The notes beneath the pieces were generated by a model. That model was not told the origin of the DNA and did not search any database. It saw only the letters and a list, made by a program, of their open reading frames with translations. The position numbers and the translations under genes were made by a program. A DNA stretch of 64,000 bases from Gracilaria vermiculophylla (lineage: Eukaryota; Rhodophyta; Florideophyceae; Gracilariales; Gracilariaceae), in the NCBI GenBank assembly GCA_019155205.2, contig JAHNZQ020000308.1:1337264-1401263 (forward strand). Reading direction: 5' to 3'. This document shows, one piece after another, positions 1-8,788 of this stretch; position 1 is the stretch's first letter, and each line of letters starts with the position of its first letter.

Positions 1-603
1 ACCGCCACCGATGCCATGTACGGCGTCGCGCCCAGTGCGCGCCGCAATTGCGTCAAGGTGCTCAACGACAACGGCTCCGGGTCGTATCTCATTGCCATTT
101 CCGCCATCGAGTACGTCGTCGACAACAAGGGGCCCACGGGCAACATCATCAACTTTTCGCTCTCTGGTCCCTTCTACGCCCCGCTCAACAACGCCGTCCA
201 ATCCGCCGCTGCCCTAGGCGTGTACTTCACCCTCGCCGCGGGCAATACTATGCAGACCGTGTGCCAATTGTCGCCAGGTTCGGCCACGGGCGACAAGGTG
301 TACACTGTACAGGCGCACGACATCACCATGAACGCCGCCTGGTTCACCAATTACGCAACTGCCTTCCAGGACTGCACGGACATCTCTGCGCCAGGCGTTA
401 ACATCTTATCCTTCTTGAATCGGCCCCCAGGCTCCTTCGCTGCCTCGGGTACGTCCATGGCCGCCCCCCACGTTGCTGGAGCGATTGCAATATTGATCTC
501 GGACGGCCAAACACCGACGCTTCCCATGCTCACCGCCAATGGCATTAGCGTGCCCCATAGTATTGGCTTGAGCAAGCCCTCTGTAGGCCTGGCTTGTTCA
601 TGA
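1..603 (+). CDS. Subtilisin-like serine protease (S8 family), C-terminal part; 5' end outside window
   Basis: The frame is open from the first base and ends at the TGA at 601-603. The catalytic-serine block GTSMAAPHVAGA is present, as is the oxyanion-hole region with LAAGN, both standard for S8 peptidases of the proteinase K/subtilisin type. The first visible residues match the segment just after the catalytic histidine in this family, so the Asp and His blocks, any propeptide and any signal peptide must lie left of the window. The first in-window ATG (16) is therefore not the start. About 40 residues follow the serine block, a normal distance to the end of the domain, so there is no C-terminal extension. 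No intron is visible. It is probably a secreted or vacuolar endopeptidase, but the leader needed to decide is not visible. The protease assignment is firm; the substrate is unknown. Confidence 0.9.
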   Translation, partial: TATDAMYGVAPSARRNCVKVLNDNGSGSYLIAISAIEYVVDNKGPTGNIINFSLSGPFYAPLNNAVQSAAALGVYFTLAAGNTMQTVCQLSPGSATGDKVYTVQAHDITMNAAWFTNYATAFQDCTDISAPGVNILSFLNRPPGSFAASGTSMAAPHVAGAIAILISDGQTPTLPMLTANGISVPHSIGLSKPSVGLACS

Positions 604-1269
604 ACTCCCTTGCTGCGGTCCAAACAAAATTAGTCGTGCTTCTCGTTTAGCTTTAAACATGCGCATGTAGAATGATGTAGTATGCACGTAGAGAGAAGCT
701 GCGTACTGGTCGGTCTCGAGAAGCGAGCATGGTTCCCGGCAGAGGTGAGCCATCCAGAGAACACTAACATCAGCCCTCCCCCCTCCATACGTAAAACATA
801 CTTTACTGTTGTACCTTTTTCCCTGCCAGTCCGAGAAGTCTGTTGCTGCGCGCTGTGCGAGCCCGTGCGGCCGCACAGAGCGAATGCGTTGGTAATTTTG
901 TTTCCAAGTAGGGAATTCAAGACGCCTCGATATGGTTGGTTTGAATCTTGTCTCCACCCCCCGGCGATGCCTGCCGGGAAGTATCAAGTGGCTGAAGCAA
1001 AAGTCCAAGAGAAGACCTTCGTTGGCCAACATCCAACTGTATGAAGCTGCGCATTTTTATGTTTCTGCGTTTTTAATGACTATTCAGATTTTATCCAGAA
1101 CTTTCAAATCGGTGTGATTTTTTACTGTATATCGGGGGCAAAATTTATTTCTCTCTGTTGGTGATTCCTGAAAAAATACCTTGTGGAACTGGCATGTGTT
1201 TTTGGTTTGTAAGTGTATCTGTTTCTTTCTGTGGCAGCAGCAGTAAACGACGGATCATGTGCGGCCTTT
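604..1269. other. Intergenic stretch, no supported gene
   Basis: Open frames occur on both strands (for example 598-1032 minus and 682-1044 plus), but they overlap each other, have no recognisable domain and no consistent protein-like composition. This is the 3' flank of the protease gene leading into the first transposon. Confidence 0.6.
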
Positions 1270-1289
1270 CAGTGCGTTTCAAAAACATA

Positions 1290-2519
1290 CAGTCTGTTTC
1301 AAAAGCATATCCCGTTGGAGTCCAAGTAAAAAATAATGTGATTTTGGCACTGCACGGCTACTAAATCGAGTTTCAAAATAAATTGAAGTCCACAAACCGT
1401 TTCAAAAACATAACTCCTTAATAATCTTAACGTTTCTTTTGGCAACTCGATAACTAATTTTTCCACCTTCATGCTGAATAACGCTAATAAAATACTTAGC
1501 CATTGAATTGATGTAGCCCTTAATTGTCTAAATTGAAATATAATCCGAGCAATTTCTAATACAGTTTTCCAAATCAAAAACTGTGCTACCATGGCCATGA
1601 ACCATTCTTGATAATGAACACCATACATTTTCAATGGGGTTAAAGTCCGGTGAGTGCGCTGGCCATTCTACGTATGACCTGACTGTATGTTTATAATAGC
1701 CAGTCTGACATCAATTTAGATTTGTGTACGGGTGCATTATTTTGTTGAAAAACAAAATTTTCTCCGTGTACACAATACCATAAGGTAGGGGTTCAATAAA
1801 GGCAGTGTTTGGTTTTTTATATTTTGATATACCAGCTCATACCAATACAAAACCGCCTTCAAAATGTCTCGGATAAGATTTTGAGCGTTTCTTTCTTATA
1901 TCATGCCAATACTATTTAAAATAATCTGGATCATCCAAGTTGACCTTTTTTTTAATCAGGAAATATGACTGTGTCCCATTGATCTTTCCAGTGCGCCATC
2001 TTTGCTCACCAACAAATCCTTTTTTGCTTATGATAGTCTTCTAGAAGGAGTGTTTTTCTCATCCTTTATTACTTGGACAAATTCTTCTTATTAATTTCCC
2101 TCCATATTCTTGTCTTGGATACATTGAGGTTTAAGGTTTTTGCAAATTTCTTGCACAAAAATTTTCCTCGACACAGTTGCCAATCAATATAGCGCTTATC
2201 TGCAGAACTGAGAACTTGTGGGCGCCTTGTAGAATTTTTATTCCATAACTTGCTGAGTTTTTAAGAAAATGGAGAATTGTGACAGGATGACGCTTCCAAT
2301 GTCGGCCACTTTCGGCATACGATTATCTGTTAGTTCTCAGTTGTACAGTTTCAAGCTGTTAGGAGCGTGAGCGAGGTGATCCGCAAGCCATACTGATGTA
2401 GGTTGATAATGAATTGTTATGATTATGAAAAGGTTTTCACTTATATATTCTGCAAAAAGCGCTCTACAGTACTACTTTGGTGCGTTTTTTAGACGTGATA
2501 TGTTTTTTCAAACGCACTG
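1290..2519 (-). mobile_element. Tc1/mariner-like DNA transposon (copy 1), complete but decayed
   Basis: The ends are CAGTCTGTTTCAAAAGCA on the left (1290) and a right end reading CAGTGCGTTTGAAAAAAC on the minus strand (ending at 2519). Both are flanked by TA (1288-1289 and 2520-2521), the usual Tc1/mariner target-site duplication. The 3' side has a second inner copy of the terminal motif about 120 bp in (near 1400), as in the 46-48 kb copies. It lies exactly at a TA inside the end of copy 0. Confidence 0.85.
1402..2394 (-). pseudogene. Decayed Tc1-type transposase
   Basis: Read on the minus strand with several stops and frame changes, this encodes a Tc1-family transposase. An N-terminal helix-turn-helix region (near 2270-2390) has a YAE-GRH-RHPVTI pattern. 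The DDE core ends in WPAHSPDFNPIENVW, which holds the third catalytic acidic residue (near 1640). The segment before it, with the FFNKIMHP stretch, is where the second Asp should sit but is damaged. Such proteins cut and paste their element into TA sites in the nucleus. Because of multiple stops the copy is certainly non-functional. Confidence 0.85.
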
Positions 2520-2704
2520 TACTACCTCTAAAAAGTGCGCCACAACTGTACTGTATGCTAGATTTTGCACATAGTCTGTACAGAATCGTCTAAAAAGGAT
2601 ATGTACGTCGTCTTCTTTCTAGTAAACATGGCTCGAGGTGCTCCACTTTGAAAGCCAGAACAGCTTCAAATCATAAATATGAACGCCAAAAAACACTCCA
2701 ACAG

Positions 2705-3257
2705 TGTGGTACTGTCAGATCTCTTTTCTAGGTAGAAGAGCACAACGTCCTCTAGGAGTTTTTGTTCACTCCAAAAGTGCGAGTTCCTGAAGGTAGTCTC
2801 CGGTATTTGCTGTCGCGAGCCGGGGGAATTCTGGAAGCGGATCCGCAAACACCAAGCGGAGAGGCAGGTTTACTGGGCGGACAATGCTCCTACAGGCGCT
2901 GCTATGAGGCGACATGGGTATCGGTGGCTTAGAAACCTGAGGATGAGTGACGAGAGTCTCCAACCGGAAAAATAGATGAAGACTCAAGAGTTCTTGGTTT
3001 ATTTCCCCAGAGGTGGAGCTCGACAGGCAGATTAAGTATCAAGTCGGGAGCCCGCCTCGAGAGGTCTCACTACTGTAGTAACTACCCGCACAAATTAACT
3101 AAAATAAATATCAATTTTAGCTTCTCTTTACGATGCTGTAGCGCACGCGGGCTGAATTAAGAACCACGTGGTTCAATTAATATAATACCAGCCCTCCTAA
3201 AACATATCACGCCATAAAGCCACACCACCATATTTCCTTAGGAGCTACTGTACCACA
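2705..3257 (-). repeat. 3' LTR of the chromovirus
   Basis: This 553 bp repeat starts TGTGGTACTGT and ends ACTGTACCACA, a short inverted repeat with canonical TG...CA. It aligns along its whole length with 15570-16119 and with the solo LTR at 43628-44181. Confidence 0.9.
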
Positions 3258-3259
3258 TA

Positions 3260-3270
3260 CCCCCTTTCCT
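3260..3270 (-). promoter_or_regulatory. Polypurine tract of the chromovirus
   Basis: On the minus strand AGGAAAGGGGG lies two bases before the 3' LTR. This is the position and composition expected of the plus-strand DNA priming site in LTR retrotransposons, and it fixes the element's orientation. Confidence 0.75.
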
Positions 3271-4018
3271 AAATTGCCCCACGTCCTCGAGGTGCATCTT
3301 ACAAGAGTTCGATTTCTGGGTGGCTTCTGTCGGTATGGATGCAAGCGCGGCCTCCGGCGATGTGACACATTCTCTCCTTTAGGCGTTCCTTCGTACTTCC
3401 ATACTCCTGCGCGGCGTACCACCGCGGGCTCGTGTTTTATCCCTTGCGGTGTTTGCAGGCACTGGCCCTTCTTGACCCGGCCACGTCCTCTCCTTCTTGC
3501 GTAACCATCGATGCTGCCGCTCCAGTCGGCGGCGTGAGCTTCCGTGCACTCGAGCGTGTCGTGCGCGGTGCGGTGTTCGAACCCCGTTGCGGGAGCGTGG
3601 GTTAGTCCGGAATGGTCGCTGACTCCCTCAAGGCACTCGACGCTCCGATTTCTTCGTGGAATCCGCTTTGGGGAACACAAGTTTTATCGCGCCCGCTCGT
3701 TCATTCTCCGGGAAGGTGCATCATCTCATACTCTTCTCGTTTGCGCCCCAATCGGCCTCCACTAGATATGAATTTGCGCCCCGCCATGGTGCTCTATTCT
3801 CGCCTGCCTCCGGTCGTCCGTCCTCTCTGCAAATTCCACGATGGCACCTCGACGGGGATGCCTCCTCGGTCGGTCGTATAACCGCGGGCCGCTTCCCAAG
3901 TGGCGTCAGATCACTCTCCTCAGGTGCTACGACGCGTTTGGTCGCCATCCATCTAGCTACATACACCTTCTGCATATCTTCTCCAACTCCGGCGCCTACG
4001 TTTCCATCCAATCCTGAG
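3271..4018. other. Chromovirus interior between 3' LTR and antisense ORF
   Basis: GC-rich sequence upstream of the antisense ORF. The plus-strand frame of that ORF is open from 3656, but the stretch before 4019 is less protein-like. No gene is recognised here. This stretch would hold the promoter of the antisense ORF if it is transcribed independently. Confidence 0.5.
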
Positions 4019-4714
4019 ATGTATCACACCCCGACCGGTGCACCATTCCACCCAGAGGATCAATTCAACCATCGCACCACGCCGGTTTTCGTTCCATTCC
4101 ACACAGGTGCGTCAGTCTCCCGTGAACCGTGGAGGACTACATCTACCATTTTCGGACCGTACCTCCAGGCGATGCGATTCCGCGCCGTACCGGAGATTGT
4201 TTGGAACGACCAGGAGCGGAACCGGGTGGATGCCTACCGCGCTCACTAGCTCCACACTCCGGTGGACGGTGACAACGCTCCAACCACGGTGGGACATTGC
4301 GATACTCCTTCCCTCAGGTGCACCAAAGGGCAGGAGGTCCAGGCGCAACTTCAAGTACTCCATTATAAGGAGAGCTCGCACAGAAGAGCGGGGCCACCCG
4401 GAAGCATCGCCGATGGACGCTCAGCTCTCGCGGTGTTGCCCTTCGACACTCCATACAATCGCCTCTACTGGCTCAAACGAAATCGATGGGTGACGCACCT
4501 CGCGGATGAGACCCGAGTACTTACCGCCTCCGGATACTTCTATGGTTGGCATAAGACAGAATTCCATGACATGCCTTCCGGGCAGCGTCCGAAGTACTAC
4601 CTCAAGGTGAACGACTCTTGGAGGGACCACTGTGTATCCTCGCACCTCTGCGTGGTGACACCCATTACCTTTGCTTATCACACCTCCGAGGTTCTAGATC
4701 TCCATGACTCCCTA
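4019..4714 (+). pseudogene. Antisense ORF of the chromovirus, N-terminal part
   Basis: A plus-strand frame, opposite to gag-pol, is open from 3656 and plausibly starts at the ATG at 4019. It runs to 4714 with one in-frame TAG at 4247-4249. Its composition is protein-like, with Trp, Tyr and charged residues in balanced patterns (for example YWLKRNRWVTHLADETRVL near 4470). The frame then hits the piggyBac-like element at a TA. The same frame continues after the element, from 7591, once one TA copy is counted, so both halves belong to one former ORF. I do not recognise the product. Antisense ORFs between pol and the 3' LTR are known in a few plant Ty3/gypsy elements (maize Grande is the best-known case), and this has the same layout. 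A captured host gene is the alternative. Confidence 0.6.
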
Positions 4715-4731
4715 GTGTCTATCTGGCCAGT

Positions 4732-4747
4732 GACCTCATATGAGGTC
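4732..4747. repeat. Subterminal palindrome, left end of piggyBac-like copy 1
   Basis: GACCTCATATGAGGTC is a perfect 16 bp palindrome 17 bp inside the left terminus. The same motif recurs at the right end. It is a likely transposase-binding site by position, though no binding can be read from sequence. Confidence 0.8.
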
Positions 4748-4822
4748 AATTTTAATTACTTTGTAATTAGGTGAAAACATGAATACTTTTCCCAATTTTT
4801 TTTTTGTTTTGATATCCTTATC

Positions 4823-7044
4823 ATGTTGTCGATGCCGGCAGCGCTGAACCGTTTCCACAACAACAAAGAATGAATTAAGACTGTTACATCAATTAGAGCC
4901 GTCAAAAACATTCGTAAACTATGGGATCGTCCACAGATCCTCGCAGAACTGCTGGAACAACTGTCAACAGCCGCGCTCGCCTGGTAACCAGTGACGCTGA
5001 ATGTAAACGCTACTATGGAGCTTTGTGGAATTCCACAACGTTCAGAGGAATAGTTCCAAACGTTGATGTTCGCAGGATCATCAATCGAAATCTGACATTC
5101 TTGACGGTAAAATTTAGTTTACCCAATCGTGAGAAAGAAATTACTCTGCCTTTATCCAGTGTCAAACTCGGTACCGGTGTTGACAAGACCCCGAACGCTG
5201 CAGAAGAACAAAATCAGTCGATTGACGAGAGTATCATTGAAACTGCTGAAGAAGAAGCGATCTGCTGCTGAAGAGAAAGCGATTAATGCACCACCGAATA
5301 TGCAAATTTTGCAAGAGCAGCCAGATGATCAAAATCTGCATACAATCTGCCAATCAACTATTTCCCATGGTTGAAAATGGGAAACCTGTACGACGTTGAG
5401 TCCTCTGAATGGTTGTATGCAAATGCATCAGTGGAAAGTTATTGGTCCAGCAGGATATCTTATCGCACCGCGTCACGTTCCTTCAGTAATGACTGCATTG
5501 GATTTCTTTGTCTGGATGTTTCCCATGCCTCATTTGGAATTTATCGTGAGCAGAAACAATTATCCGACTAGAAAGCAAAGGGGCTCGGAGGACATCAGGA
5601 GGGCGGTGCTTAAAATTTTTGGAGTTCTTATTTTAATGACTCGTATTGAGTTGTCGAACAGACGTGGTCTTTGGCGTAGTGAGCATTTTTCTAAGTTCAT
5701 TCCACAACCAAAAATTGAGCTTGGTATGTCACGCAAATGATTTGAATCGCTTAGAAGTTGCATATGTTTACGTGGAAATGGTGTGACTGAAGAGCAAGGA
5801 CTCGTGAGATGGTCGTTTATTGCCGATTGTGTGAAAGCGATCAACAATCATCGCCGTTCTTTTGTCACGCCATCACATGCTTTATGTGTTGACGAAGGAA
5901 TGTCACGGTGGTACGGAATAGGAGGTCATTGGATTGATGTGAGGCTTCCACATTATACCGCGTTGGATAGAAAGCCCGAAAATGGTCTTGAAATGAAAGC
6001 TGTCTGTTGCGGACGAAGTGGTATAATGCTGAATAGTGAACTCAATATGGGTGCTAATAATCTGGAACAGGATTCTGATTCCGATAAGCCTCATGGAACG
6101 GCTATTCTACTCCGTTTACTACAACCTTGGTTTGGATCAGATCGTTTGGTATGCGCTGATTCTTATTTTGCATCCGTCAATACCGCTAAAGTACCAATGG
6201 AAAAAGGGTTGAGATTTACTGGAGTAATCAAAAATGCATCTCGGGAGTTTCCTATGCAACACTTATCTGAAATCACTTTAAGGAACAAAAGGCGACTTTA
6301 TATCTATGATTTCAAAAGGATGCGTCCCTAATAGTGACATGATGGCCATGATCTGAATGGATCGAGATAGAAAGTACTTTATTTCAACCTCGGGCACAGC
6401 TTATCCTGGTACTCCTATTGTTAGGGAGAGATGGAGACGATAAGGAACGATTTCTAAGAAAATGGAATTTGAGGTTGCAATTTCTGAGATTTGTGAAGAC
6501 TACTACAAAACATGCTCGATGATCAATCGCCATAATGGATGCCGACAAGATGATTTAAATCTGGAAAAGAAAATAGAAGTGAAAGAGTGGTCATTTCGAG
6601 TCAATTGCTCTCTTTTAGCAATTTGCACTGTGGATGCATTGAAACTGTATAAGGCAGAAAATGGAAACAGAAGCGTTAAAAGTCCCCATCACTTTTATTG
6701 TGAGTTGGCCGATGAAGTAATAGACAATACTTGGGACACGACTCGTTTAATGAAAAGAAATGAACCGGAAAATAAAAATAATACTGAACAACCAATGTTT
6801 GCTGGCACTGGCTTGCATTTAATGCAAACCAACAGAAGAAGGAAAAAAAAATGGAATGATTACAAAAGATTTATACCAAGGACGATGCAATTATTGCAGA
6901 GGTAATACGAAATCGAAGTTTTTTTGTTCTGGATGTCATTTAAGAAAAGAAAAAGAAGTGTTTTTATGTCACAATGGTACAAACAGAGATTGTTTTATAA
7001 AACAAATTGAGGAGTGTCACGGCATAGAAAAGCATAGTATCTAA
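4823..7044 (+). pseudogene. piggyBac-type transposase, decayed
   Basis: The reading frame begins at the ATG near 4823 and passes through several frameshifts. The DDE_Tnp_1_7-type core is readable: an N-terminal segment ALDFFVWMFPMPHLEFIV (near 5495), the first acidic block CVDEGMSRWYG (near 5890), the ALDRKPENGLEMKAVCC block, and the second Asp block CADSYFASVNTA (near 6155). The third acidic block reads KTCSMINRHN, with Asn where copy 2 has Asp. Near 6880-7020 a Cys/His-rich tail (RCNYCRG, FFCSGCH, CHNGTNRDCF) corresponds to the piggyBac C-terminal zinc-binding domain. Frameshifts near 5260-5370 and stops near 6330 and 6440 make it non-functional. Confidence 0.85.
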
Positions 7045-7324
7045 AATAAATGTCAACAACGTTGACAACATTCGATTTTTTAAGTAAAATTCAACATTTC
7101 AATGCAATTATTGAGCAAAAATGTTCTTTTACCTTAAACCCCCTACTAATTCGATCCGCGTTGTTTACACTTGCTAGATTATTTAAACTGTATTACGAAA
7201 CTGCCCCTTTAACAGATGTTATCTTATTCTGTCTGCTGTTCAAGTGGGTGTTGAAAACGTTCTGAGAGTGTAAATATTTTTAGAATTAGTCGAGCTTCCG
7301 AAGGAGTTTTTGAGTTTTTAGAAA

Positions 7325-7402
7325 CTCAGCGAGGTTCCAACTCAGGATTAGTTGCTCGCATGTAGTCTGATGACCACTGAGCTGCTGATATAGCTCAGGG
7401 CG
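7325..7402 (-). other. tRNA-like (SINE-head-like) segment inside piggyBac-like copy 1
   Basis: On the minus strand an A-box-like CAGCTCAGTGGTC is followed about 53 nt later by the end of a B-box-like AGTTGGAACCT, close to the spacing of these boxes in tRNA genes. The T arm would have four of five pairs around the loop TTGGAAC. Acceptor-stem pairing is poor, so this is not a functional tRNA gene. The same segment is present in copy 2 (29001-29078). Confidence 0.5.
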
Positions 7403-7529
7403 TGTTCTACAACTATTTATTGTTCATAGGCAATCCTGGGTAACAGGTTTTTAATTTTAAAATTTCCAAAATATTTGCCTACGGGTCAAATTTCAATTCT
7501 TAATTTTTAATTTTGCGTGATAGTGCGCT

Positions 7530-7566
7530 GACCTCATATGAGGTCAATTTGACCTCATATGTGGTC
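7530..7566. repeat. Subterminal palindromes, right end of piggyBac-like copy 1
   Basis: There are two adjacent copies: the perfect palindrome GACCTCATATGAGGTC (7530-7545) and a one-mismatch copy GACCTCATATGTGGTC (7551-7566), about 22 bp inside the right terminus. They mirror the left-end copy. Confidence 0.8.
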
Positions 7567-7590
7567 AGCGCACCGGTCGGATAGACACTA

Positions 7591-8708
7591 AGGCGTTTCG
7601 TCATGTTGATCGCCTCGACGGAGTTCGCGATCGACACCCAGATGGCGTATCTCCAAGCAACGGACGAAGGCGTCACCTCCTATACTCGATGCCGCGACGG
7701 TCGCCTCTACTGGGATTTTTCGTATCAGCCGACCGCCGGACGTCTGCTCCCCTTGTCGGCGTCGATTATCCGGGTCCTGCGCTCCTTTGACATTCAGAAC
7801 CTGATCAAGGCCACCGTGTGGAGCGAATCCAAAGCGGAGACCCTGCTGGATTACAACCTGCAGGTGGCGTGGAACGTTACGCCGGGCTTCGTTTGGTACG
7901 ACTACGGCGAAGATACGTTCCAACCCATCGTGAGGAGTCCCAATGGAGACGATGACCGGCGAGCCTACCCTGCCTTTCCCCGTCTGGCGCCTTCTCGGGT
8001 TCCTCAGGTGCCACTGCTCCGAGTACCCGACTATGACCCCTTGATTGAGAGCCTGGCAATTCATACGCCCCGTCGGTTACCGGCTCCGTCCCAGGTTACG
8101 GGTGCACCTCCTGAGGTTATAACGCCGTGGCCCGGGGCAATGCCGGATGCTCCCGCAGTGGTAGCCGCCGTGTATCTTATAGAAGAGGTCGAGATTCCTT
8201 CCGTCCCGGTAACCTCGGTCCCGGTGGTGCAACCATGACTGCGGAGCGTCCCCGCGTCTGTTCTTCAGCATCGCCTGCGGAGCATTCCAGTTCCCGCACC
8301 GCCGTCACCTCCGGGGTCACTGACTCCGTCCTTGGCTCTGCCGACCTCCACGGCGGAGCCTGCAGAGTCCCGTCGGGAATTACCTGTCCCAGCTGGTCCG
8401 CTGTCAGTGGCTCCTTCCGTGATGGTTGTTTCTCCGTCAACGGAGGTGGCCGCTTTGGGTGCCCTGTCGGGCGGATTATCCTCTAGGGCTCTGGGTACTG
8501 CCTTCTAGGAGTTGGTGCAGGCGTGCCTGTGACGGGCCGTCCTGCCCTGTCTTTTCCTGTAGAGGCTTTTTGCAACGCGCGTGCCTGGGTCTTAGAACTC
8601 CACAAGGCGCGGGCGGACCGAACCTCGATGGCAGCCATCAAGGAAAGCCTGTCGGAGTTATTCGAGAGCCAAGCGCTCACGGCAAAAGCTCGCCTCGAAG
8701 CGGAGTAG
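7591..8708 (+). pseudogene. Antisense ORF of the chromovirus, C-terminal part
   Basis: This continues the frame of 4019-4714 after the piggyBac-like insertion. From 7591 it encodes a well-composed globular stretch (AWNVTPGFVWYDYGEDTF near 7870), then a Pro/Ser/Val-rich linker. An in-frame TGA at 8236-8238 interrupts the linker, which continues in the same frame to the TAG near 8507. After a frame change near 8510-8540 a short helical, coiled-coil-like tail (ending LTAKARLEAE) runs to the stop at 8706-8708. No domain is recognised. The protein resembles neither gag nor pol and is encoded opposite to them. The coherent composition over more than 1.7 kb of combined ORF argues against a chance antisense frame, although pol-complement bias cannot be excluded without codon statistics. 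Confidence 0.55.
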
Positions 8709-8788
8709 ACGACGAGAATTGGTGCCCTGTAGGTGAAAGAGCCCTGGCGATTGGAATTAGTTCCCGGGAGCTGCGGAATAAAAGATCC

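Larger units (their letters stand above)
1270..2704 (+). mobile_element. Tc1/mariner-like element, 5' fragment (copy 0), split by a nested sibling
   Basis: The terminal sequence CAGTGCGTTTCAAAAACA starts at 1270 and runs to a TA at 1288-1289. There a second Tc1-like copy is inserted. After it, from 2522, the 5' leader resumes with a match to the intact leader of the 46-48 kb copies, and includes the ATGGCTCGA-type start of a transposase near 2628. The fragment breaks off at 2704, where the chromovirus LTR begins. The rest of this copy is not found on the far side of the retrotransposon, so this is a 5' end only. Family assignment comes from the other copies, which preserve the DDE blocks. Confidence 0.8.
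4715..7588 (+). mobile_element. piggyBac-like DNA transposon (copy 1)
   Basis: The termini are GTGTCTATC...GATAGACAC. They are flanked by TA on both sides (CTA if the C shared with the terminus is counted), not by TTAA. The interior holds a decayed transposase in plus orientation, subterminal palindromes at both ends, and a tRNA-like segment on the minus strand. A second copy with the same ends lies at 22279-29265; without its nested copia it would be about 2.86 kb against 2.87 kb here. The element sits inside the antisense ORF of the chromovirus and is therefore younger than it. Confidence 0.85.

Noticed and set aside
598..1044. Overlapping open frames on both strands right of the protease gene
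   Set aside because: No domain, mutually exclusive, and composition typical of shadow frames.
3544..3600. GTTCGAACCCC motif resembling a tRNA T-loop
   Set aside because: The flanking bases do not form a T-stem, and no A box or acceptor stem is found at tRNA spacing.
7588..8064. 158-residue minus-strand frame
   Set aside because: It is the complement of the better-composed antisense-ORF frame on the plus strand and has no motif.
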